A DNA stretch of 48,185 nucleotides from Candidatus Nitricoxidireducens bremensis (GTDB taxonomy: Bacteria > Pseudomonadota > Gammaproteobacteria > Burkholderiales > Rhodocyclaceae): the NCBI GenBank assembly GCA_030247725.1, contig JAOTRT010000019.1, forward strand, positions 1 through 48,185, written 5' to 3'. Numbering within the stretch: the stretch's first letter is position 1; every line of letters begins with the position of its first letter. The position numbers and the translations under genes are program-made. This document shows, in pieces, positions 42,118 to 48,185 of the stretch. Below the pieces are notes generated by a model, which was not told the origin of the DNA, ran no database searches, and saw nothing but the letters and a program-made list of their open reading frames with translations.

Positions 42118-42369
42118 CTAATGGAGCGTCTGGAGTTCGAGTTCCGCGTCGATGCCGACGACGGCATCGAGCACCTTGCCGACGGTGGCGGTTTCGGCAT
42201 CCGACCATTCGGCGTCCGGCGAGGCGGATTTCGTCGTCAGCGGTGCGATATCGAAGTCGACGAAATGCTCGCCGATCTTGAGAACCCGCATGCCGGAAGG
42301 ATGGTCCACCAGCTCCCAGTCGTCGGGAATCTCCAGTTCGGCGCGAATCAGCAGGGTCAGGCTTTTCAT
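42118..42369 (-). CDS. Small hypothetical protein (83 aa)
   Basis: Not recognised. An acidic soluble protein beginning MKSLTLLIRAELEIPDDWEL, with HFVDFDIAPLTTK in the middle. AAGGAG lies 8 nt before the ATG at 42369, a good ribosome site. It lies 77 nt beyond the parC stop on the same strand and may begin the small-gene run. Confidence 0.72.
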   Translation of the reverse strand: MKSLTLLIRAELEIPDDWELVDHPSGMRVLKIGEHFVDFDIAPLTTKSASPDAEWSDAETATVGKVLDAVVGIDAELELQTLH

Positions 42370-42446
42370 GTATGGACTCCTTGAGACAAGGCGCCACTGT
42401 AGCAGCACCCCATCGGAAAGCGAGGAAGGAAAAGGGGGGCCATCGT

Positions 42447-44804
42447 TCAGCTCACCGCCGTCGGTTTGATCTTCGCATCGATCAGGCAGCCCTTGCGGGC
42501 CCGGTGCAGGGTGTGCTTCTGCAGTTCCGACCCGGCGATCCTGATCTCGGCCGGCTTGCCGCCGCGGCCGCTGCCGGCGACCGTCACCGCGGTGCCGTTG
42601 TTCGTCGCCACGGCCAGTAATTCCTCGCCCTTGTCCAGATCCATGACGATGACGCCGCGGCCCTTGGCCATGGTCTTCATTTCCGTCGCGGCGAACACCA
42701 GCAGCCGTCCCTTCTGGGACAGGGCGGCGATGGCGCTGCCGCCGGCCCGGGCCGGCGCGAGGACCTTCTCGCCCTTTTCCAGGGTCAGGAAGGCCTTGCC
42801 CGACTTGTTGCGGGATACCAGGTCGGACAGCTGGGCGATGAAGCCGTAGCCGCCCGAATTGGCGAACAGATAATGGTTCGCCGGATCGGCCGTCAGGGCC
42901 TGGACGATCTTGCCGCCTTCCTGGGGATCGATCAGGGTCGCGATGGGCACGCCGTCGCCGCGCCCGCCGGGAAGGTCGGACACGCGCACGCTGTAGGCGC
43001 GGCCGTTGCTGTCGATGAGTACCAGGGGCCAGACGGTGCGGCTCTCGGCCACCAGGTAGGGGAAGTCGCCGGCCTTGTAGGCGATAGTCGACGGGTCGAT
43101 GCCGTGGCCCTGTCGCGTTCTCACCCAGCCGTTCTGGGAGAGGATCACCGTCACCGGTTCGTCGGGTACCGACATCTCGGCGGCGGCCACCGGGGCGACG
43201 GCTTCGATCAGGGTGCGGCGGTCGTCGCCGTACTGCTTGGCGTCGTCGGCGATTTCCTTGAGGATGAGCTTGGTCATCTCGGCGTGGGAGTCGAGCAGGG
43301 TGTTGAGCCTGTCCCGCTCCTCGCGCAGGTCGCCGAGTTCCTTCTCGATGCGGATGCCTTCGAGGCGCGCCAGCTGGCGCAGGCGGATTTCGAGGATGTC
43401 CTCGGCCTGGATTTCGGTGAGGCCGAACTTGGCCATCAGTTCCGGCTTCGGCTCATCGGAATTGCGGATGCAGCGGATCACCTTCTCGATCTGCAGGAAG
43501 ACCGTCATGCGGCCTTCAAGGATGTGGATGCGCCGCTCGACCTCGGCCAGGCGATGGCGCGAGCGCCGTTCGACGGCGACGTAGCGGAAGTCGATCCACT
43601 CGGCGATGATCTGCTTGAGGTTCTTCTGCTGGGGCCGGCCGTCGCGGCCGATCATGGTCATGTTGATGTGGACGCTGGATTCGAGGCTGGTCTGGGCCAG
43701 CAGCACGGCCATGAATTCGTCTTGCGAAATGCGCGAGGAACGCGGTTCGAGCACGATGCGCACGGCCGCCTTGTCGCTGGATTCGTCCCGCACCGATTCG
43801 AGTACGCCGAGCACGACCTGTTTGAGGTTCTTCTGCTCCTGGGTGACGTCCTTCTTGCCGGCGCGCGGCTGGGGATTGGTGATGGCCTCGATCTCCGCCA
43901 ACACCTGGGAGGTGGAGACACCGTGGGGCAGTTCGTCCACCACCACGCGCCACTGGCCTCGGGCCAGGTCTTCCACGTGCCAGCGCGCCCGCATGCGCAG
44001 GCTGCCGCGACCCGCGGCATAGGCGTCGCGGATGTCGGACGGTTGGGAGATGAGCTGGCCGCCGCCGGGGAAGTCAGGGCCGGGCACCAGGGCCAGCAGA
44101 TCCTCCAGCGACGAATTCGGCTTCCGGATCAGCAGGCGGGCGGCTTCGGCCACCTCGCGCAGGTTGTGCGGCGGGATCTCCGTGGCCATGCCGACGGCGA
44201 TACCCGAGGCGCCGTTGAGGAGGACGAAGGGCAGGCGCGCCGGCAGCAGCACCGGCTCCTCGAAGGCGCCGTCGTAGTTGGGGGCGAAGTCGACGGTGCC
44301 GCGATTGATCTCGGACAGCAGCAGTTCGGCGATGGGCGTCAGGCGGCATTCGGTGTAGCGCATTGCCGCCGCGCCGTCGCCGTCGCGGGAGCCGAAGTTG
44401 CCCTGGCCGTCCACCAGCGGATAGCGCAGGGAGAAGTCCTGGGCCACGCGGACCATGGCGTCATAGACGCTGGAGTCGCCGTGGGGGTGGTACTTGCCGA
44501 TGACGTCGCCGACCACGCGGGCGCTCTTGACGTGCTTGGACGAGGCGGACAGCCGCATCTCGTTCATGGCGTGGAGGATGCGGCGCTGCACGGGCTTCAT
44601 GCCGTCTTCCACCTGGGGCAGGGCGCGCGAACGCACCACGCTCATGGCGTAGGCCAGATAGGCCCGCTCGGCGTAGGCATCAAGAGGTAGGGTGCCGCTG
44701 TCGTCGAATTCCGGGGCCGGCGGCTCCGGCGGAACGGGCGGCTGGTGGTCCTGGGCGGCCGGCAGGCCGGCATCGTCGAAAAGGTCGGGTGTGGTGTTGT
44801 TCAT
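42447..44804 (-). CDS. parC: DNA topoisomerase IV subunit A
   Basis: About 785 residues, the cutting/rejoining subunit that decatenates chromosomes. The N-terminus has LPLDAYAERAYLAYAMSVV, GMKPVQRRILHAM and the active-site Tyr in MRYTECRLTP (about residue 149). SGIAVGMATEIPPHN and the C-terminal beta-propeller (GRGVIVMDL, GGKPAEIRI) complete it. The N-terminus is about 28 residues longer than E. coli ParC and Pro-rich. It lacks the GyrA box motif, as expected for ParC. The ATG at 44804 is 1 nt after the parE stop. Confidence 0.96.
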   Translation of the reverse strand: MNNTTPDLFDDAGLPAAQDHQPPVPPEPPAPEFDDSGTLPLDAYAERAYLAYAMSVVRSRALPQVEDGMKPVQRRILHAMNEMRLSASSKHVKSARVVGDVIGKYHPHGDSSVYDAMVRVAQDFSLRYPLVDGQGNFGSRDGDGAAAMRYTECRLTPIAELLLSEINRGTVDFAPNYDGAFEEPVLLPARLPFVLLNGASGIAVGMATEIPPHNLREVAEAARLLIRKPNSSLEDLLALVPGPDFPGGGQLISQPSDIRDAYAAGRGSLRMRARWHVEDLARGQWRVVVDELPHGVSTSQVLAEIEAITNPQPRAGKKDVTQEQKNLKQVVLGVLESVRDESSDKAAVRIVLEPRSSRISQDEFMAVLLAQTSLESSVHINMTMIGRDGRPQQKNLKQIIAEWIDFRYVAVERRSRHRLAEVERRIHILEGRMTVFLQIEKVIRCIRNSDEPKPELMAKFGLTEIQAEDILEIRLRQLARLEGIRIEKELGDLREERDRLNTLLDSHAEMTKLILKEIADDAKQYGDDRRTLIEAVAPVAAAEMSVPDEPVTVILSQNGWVRTRQGHGIDPSTIAYKAGDFPYLVAESRTVWPLVLIDSNGRAYSVRVSDLPGGRGDGVPIATLIDPQEGGKIVQALTADPANHYLFANSGGYGFIAQLSDLVSRNKSGKAFLTLEKGEKVLAPARAGGSAIAALSQKGRLLVFAATEMKTMAKGRGVIVMDLDKGEELLAVATNNGTAVTVAGSGRGGKPAEIRIAGSELQKHTLHRARKGCLIDAKIKPTAVS

Positions 44805-44805
44805 G

Positions 44806-46779
44806 TCAGATGTCCGCCTCCACGAGGTGCCCCTTTTCCTCCATCCAGGCACGGCGGGACGAGGCCTCGCCCTTGCCCATCAGGAGCGTGAAGAGCTTGA
44901 TGGTTTCCTCGCGCATGCCGGGGCGCTCGGCGACGGGCAGCACGCGCCGGGTCGCCGGGTCCATGGCGGTTTCCCGGAGCTGGTCCGGATTCATTTCGCC
45001 GAGGCCCTTGAAGCGGCCGATCTCGATCTGGTCGGGGCGGAAGCCTTCCTTGGCCAGCCGGTCGCGGATGGCATCGAGTTCGCCTTCGTCCAGCGCATAC
45101 AGGCGCCGGGCGGGGCGCTTCTTGCCCTGGGCCGGTACGTCGATGCGGTAGAGGGGCGGCTGGGCCATGAAGACATGGCCGCGGGCGATGAGGGCAGGGA
45201 AGTGGCGATAGAAGAGGGTCAGCAGCAGGGTCTGGATATGGGAGCCGTCCACGTCGGCGTCCGACATGATGACGACCTTGCCGTAACGCAGACCGGAAAG
45301 GTCCGTCACAGCGTCGGGCCCATGGGGGTCGACGCCCAGGGCCACGGCGATGTCGTGGATCTCGGCGTTGGCGAACAGGCGGCCCGCCTCGATCTCCCAG
45401 GCGTTCTGGACCTTGCCGCGCAGGGGCAGGATGGCCTGGGTCTCCTTGTCCCGCGCCATCTTGGCGCTGCCACCGGCCGAATCGCCCTCCACCAGGAAGA
45501 GCTCGTTCTCGGCGATGTCGGTGGATTCGCAGTCGGTGAGTTTGCCCGGTAGCACGGCGACGCCGGACTGCTTTTTCTTCTCGACCTTCTGGGCGCTCTT
45601 CTGGCGGGCGAGGGCCTGGCGGATCGAGAGTTCGGCAATGGCTTTGCCGGCATCGACATGGTTGTTGAGCCAGATCTCGAAGGGATCGCGCACCATGCCG
45701 GCGACGAGCTTGACGGCCTCGCGGCTGTTGAGCTTCTCTTTTACCTGGCCCTGGAACTGGGGATCGAGGATGCGGGCGGACAGCACGTAGGCCATGCGGC
45801 CGCAGACGTCTTCCTGCTGAAGCTTGACGCCGCGCGGCAGCAGGGCGTGGTGGTCGATGAAGCTGCGCACGGCTTCGAAGACGCCGGCGCGAAGCCCCGA
45901 CTCGTGGGTGCCGCCGGCCACGGTGGGAATCAGGTTCACGTAGGATTCGGAGGGCACCGCCTCGGCGAACCAGCCCAGGGCCCAGGCGGCGCCTTCGCCT
46001 TCGGCGAAGCTCTCGTCGGAAGCGTCAGCGTACTTCTCGCCGGCATAGAGGGGGGCCACCGGCTCGGTGTTGCCACTCTGTTCGCGCAGGTAGCCGGCGA
46101 GGCCGTCCGGGTAGGTCCAACTCTTGGTGAGGGGCTTGCCTTCCGGCTGCTCGATGTCCAGGTAGACCTTGACGCCGGGCAGCAGCACGGCCTTGGAGCG
46201 CAGCAGGCGCTCCAGTTCGGTCATCGGAATCTTCGGCGAGTCGAAGTACCTGGCGTCGGGCCAGACGCGGACGCGGGTGCCGGTCTGCCGGCCGCAACTG
46301 CCCAGATCGATGAGTTCGGTGGTCTTTTCGCCGCCTGCCGAGAACTGTACCCCCCAGGCACGGCCTTCGCGGCGGACTTCCACGTCGATGCGCGTCGACA
46401 GGGCGTTGGTCACCGCGACGCCGACGCCATGGAGACCGCCGGAGAAGGCGTAGGCGGAATTGCCACTTTTCTTGTCGAACTTGCCGCCCGCGTGCAGGCG
46501 GGTGAAGGCCAGCACCACGACCGGCACGCCCTCCTCGGGGTGGAGGCCGACTGGGATGCCGCGCCCGTCGTCGGTGATCGTCACGGAGCCGTCCAGATGC
46601 ATGAGCACATGGATATTTTTGGCGAAGCCGGCCAATGCCTCGTCGGCAGCGTTGTCGATGACTTCCTGAACGATATGGGCTGGCGAGTCGGTACGGGTGT
46701 ACATGCCCGGTCGTTCGCGGACAGGTTCTAGTCCCTTGAGGACCCGGAAGCTGGATTCGTCGTAGTTCTTCTTGCTCAT
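44806..46779 (-). CDS. parE: DNA topoisomerase IV subunit B
   Basis: About 657 residues, ATPase subunit partnering ParC. The GHKL domain shows EVIDNAADEALAG, DDGRGIPVG and GGLHGVGVAVTNALS. The transducer follows, and the TOPRIM domain has LVEGDSAGGSAK and DADVDGSHIQTL. The C-terminal GLGEMNPDQLRETAMDP is canonical. It precedes parC with one intervening base, a coupled pair. The promoter lies in the 196-nt gap before the divergent WYL regulator; TAGAAT at 46815-46810 is a possible -10. Confidence 0.97.
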   Translation of the reverse strand: MSKKNYDESSFRVLKGLEPVRERPGMYTRTDSPAHIVQEVIDNAADEALAGFAKNIHVLMHLDGSVTITDDGRGIPVGLHPEEGVPVVVLAFTRLHAGGKFDKKSGNSAYAFSGGLHGVGVAVTNALSTRIDVEVRREGRAWGVQFSAGGEKTTELIDLGSCGRQTGTRVRVWPDARYFDSPKIPMTELERLLRSKAVLLPGVKVYLDIEQPEGKPLTKSWTYPDGLAGYLREQSGNTEPVAPLYAGEKYADASDESFAEGEGAAWALGWFAEAVPSESYVNLIPTVAGGTHESGLRAGVFEAVRSFIDHHALLPRGVKLQQEDVCGRMAYVLSARILDPQFQGQVKEKLNSREAVKLVAGMVRDPFEIWLNNHVDAGKAIAELSIRQALARQKSAQKVEKKKQSGVAVLPGKLTDCESTDIAENELFLVEGDSAGGSAKMARDKETQAILPLRGKVQNAWEIEAGRLFANAEIHDIAVALGVDPHGPDAVTDLSGLRYGKVVIMSDADVDGSHIQTLLLTLFYRHFPALIARGHVFMAQPPLYRIDVPAQGKKRPARRLYALDEGELDAIRDRLAKEGFRPDQIEIGRFKGLGEMNPDQLRETAMDPATRRVLPVAERPGMREETIKLFTLLMGKGEASSRRAWMEEKGHLVEADI

Positions 46780-46954
46780 TAAGGTCGATGGATTCTGTTC
46801 GGGTGCGTGATTCTATTCCTGTAGAGCTTGTTCCCTATGGACCTGGGGGTGGATAAACTCAGCGGCTTTGCGGTCCTGCCTGCCTCGCTCCGGGTTATCT
46901 GCGGAAGTCGGCGGTCGGTGGCGGACAAGCCCGCGTGGTGCTATACGCCCTGTC

Positions 46955-46968
46955 GCTTACCTGTAAGC
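46955..46968. promoter_or_regulatory. Palindrome at the ribosome site of the WYL regulator
   Basis: GCTTAC-CT-GTAAGC, a perfect 6-bp dyad ending 7 nt before the start codon at 46976. It could be an autoregulatory operator or an RNA hairpin hiding the translation start; no good Shine-Dalgarno is visible otherwise. Confidence 0.45.
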
Positions 46969-46975
46969 CCAGTCC

Positions 46976-47977
46976 ATGGACAGAACAGAACGTTTCTACA
47001 AAATCGATCAGCTGTTGTCGGAGAGGCGCGTCGTCCCCTTCAGCCTTCTGGCCGAGAAACTCGGCGTTTCCCGGGCCACGATCAAGCGGGACCTTGAATA
47101 CATGCGCAACCGGCTCAACGCACCCATCCTGTGGGACCGGGAGGCTGGCGGATATCGCTTTTCCCAACCCGAGCAGGGCGTCGGGCGCTATGAGCTTCCG
47201 GGATTATGGTTTAGTCCTGCCGAGATTCATGCCCTGATGACCATGCAGCAGCTTCTGACGAATCTGGATGCCGGTGGGCTGCTGGGACCCCACATTCAGC
47301 CCTTGCTGGCCAGACTTGCCGGCCTGATGGGGACCGAATGCGGGAGTGCCGAGGAAGTCCGCAAGCGGATCAGGATCATCGGCGTTGGGGCGCGCACGAT
47401 GTTGCTGGACCATTTTGCGGTGGTGGCCAATGCGCTGTTAAGGCGTAAGCAGCTCCAACTCACCTACTACGTCAGATCGCGGGATGAGATAACGACGCGA
47501 ACGGTTTCGCCGCAGCGCTTGATCCATTATCGCGAGAACTGGTATCTGGATGCATGGTGCCACGTCCGCGACGAACTGCGCAGTTTCTCGATTGACGCAG
47601 TCAGGACCGCAGAAGTGCAGGAGACCGTAGCACGCGACGTTCCGGAGTCAACCCTCGACGCTGTGCTCGGCTCCGGATACGGAATCTTTTCCGGCCGGAA
47701 GATCCAATGGGCGAGACTCCGCTTCTCGGTGGGACGGGCTCCCTGGGTTTCCCGGGAGAACTGGCACCCGAAACAGAAAGGAAGCTTCGATGCCGAAGGC
47801 CGCTATATCCTGGAGGTTCCCTATAGCGATCACAGGGAACTGCTGATGGACATCCTTAAGTTCGGCCGGGACGTGGAGGTTCTGGCCCCGCCAGCTTTAC
47901 GGGAGCAAACGATACAGTCGCTTGCCGCCGCCCTGGATGCGTACGGCCGGGACGATAGGTCCCCAAGAAAAAAATGA
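46976..47977 (+). CDS. WYL-domain transcriptional regulator (YafY-like)
   Basis: A 333-residue protein. An N-terminal HTH_11-type winged helix (about 5-60: RFYKIDQLLSERRVVPFSLL, LGVSRATIKRDLEYM) is followed by a WYL domain (about 140-215) containing the eponymous ENWYLDAWCHVR. A C-terminal WCX-like region (about 235-320) ends the protein. WYL proteins sense nucleic-acid or nucleotide ligands, often in stress or defence loci; no such locus is visible here. It is divergent from parE and directly precedes an rRNA promoter. A palindrome at its start suggests self-regulation. Confidence 0.92.
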   Translation: MDRTERFYKIDQLLSERRVVPFSLLAEKLGVSRATIKRDLEYMRNRLNAPILWDREAGGYRFSQPEQGVGRYELPGLWFSPAEIHALMTMQQLLTNLDAGGLLGPHIQPLLARLAGLMGTECGSAEEVRKRIRIIGVGARTMLLDHFAVVANALLRRKQLQLTYYVRSRDEITTRTVSPQRLIHYRENWYLDAWCHVRDELRSFSIDAVRTAEVQETVARDVPESTLDAVLGSGYGIFSGRKIQWARLRFSVGRAPWVSRENWHPKQKGSFDAEGRYILEVPYSDHRELLMDILKFGRDVEVLAPPALREQTIQSLAAALDAYGRDDRSPRKK

Positions 47978-47986
47978 AGAAAGGGC

Positions 47987-48015
47987 TTTACAAAGGAAAT
48001 AGGCGTCCCTATAAT
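47987..48015 (+). promoter_or_regulatory. rRNA operon promoter
   Basis: TTTACA (47987-47992), 17-nt spacer, TATAAT (48010-48015). An rrn-type antitermination leader follows, and the expected start is near 48022. Confidence 0.88.
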
Positions 48016-48021
48016 CTCGCT

Positions 48022-48185
48022 TCTCTGCTGATGCGGAGACGGCCAAAAGAAAGGCCAAGTTCTTTAACAACTGAACAGCCGATAGGTGTAGGTGCTTATT
48101 GAGCTGGAGACGAGAGCAGGCTGGGTAACCCGAGATCGAAGGGGCCTGGTAGGCGAGTCCGGAAGGGCTGGTCTGACCGGAAGGT
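48022..48185 (+). other. rrn leader with boxB-like hairpin and boxA (16S gene lies beyond the window)
   Basis: A GGCC-N8-GGCC stem (48041-48056) is followed by GTTCTTTAACAA (48059-48070), matching the boxA antitermination element (typical TGCTCTTTAACA) that loads Nus factors onto rRNA transcripts. The remaining ~115 nt is leader before mature 16S, which would start downstream of 48185. No 16S sequence is present in the window. Confidence 0.85.

Noticed and set aside
46976..47977. WYL regulator as part of a phage-defence island
   Set aside because: The neighbours are parE and an rRNA operon; no nuclease, helicase or other defence gene is present.

Overview
The window is GC-rich DNA with densely packed, often overlapping genes. 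It fits a betaproteobacterium, most likely of the Rhodocyclales (Azospira/Azoarcus/Zoogloea-like). Pointers are a phasin gene with a PhaR-type CTGC-N3-GCAG site, an rrn leader with a boxA, PaaX-type regulation and ParC/ParE. The taxonomic placement is inference; no 16S sequence lies in the window.

Region 1 (1-17.7 kb, minus strand) is a glycosylation locus. From its promoter side it runs manC, fcl and gmd (GDP-mannose to GDP-L-fucose), then a 1681-residue fusion (TPR + GT41 O-GlcNAc-transferase-like, TPR, GT23/NodZ-like fucosyltransferase-like, methyltransferase, GT4), a second GMD-like dehydratase, a GT8, a methyltransferase, a GT47 exostosin-like enzyme, a B12-binding-type radical SAM enzyme and a UDP-glucuronate decarboxylase (UDP-xylose). 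After an AT-rich gap comes the start of a very large Thr-rich protein made wholly of 8-residue repeats: 96 units in register inside the window, with its end beyond base 1. No Wzx/Wzy, export-channel or priming-transferase gene is visible, so protein glycosylation fits better than capsule synthesis.

Region 2 (17.7-30.1 kb) opens with a gene-free stretch of large inverted repeats. It is followed by a type I secretion ABC transporter and HlyD adaptor, a membrane protein of unknown function on the plus strand, the dTDP-L-rhamnose genes rfbBACD headed by a GGDEF diguanylate cyclase, and a NarL-type two-component pair. The working model is that the octad-repeat protein is sugar-decorated in the cytoplasm and exported by the type I system. 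This is inference.

Region 3 (30.1-36.6 kb) holds tRNA-Thr(UGU), a NodT-type outer-membrane lipoprotein, an FprA-like flavin reductase overlapping a PaaX-family regulator, a divergent stand-alone PaaA-like diiron oxygenase with a small partner gene, an IclR regulator and initiator tRNA-fMet with a clear promoter and terminator.

Region 4 (36.6-48.2 kb) is mostly housekeeping: a VanX-like D-Ala-D-Ala dipeptidase, DusC, ElbB, a phasin with a consensus promoter, several small proteins, topoisomerase IV (parC, parE) and a WYL regulator. At the right edge are the promoter and antitermination leader of an rRNA operon whose 16S gene lies just outside.
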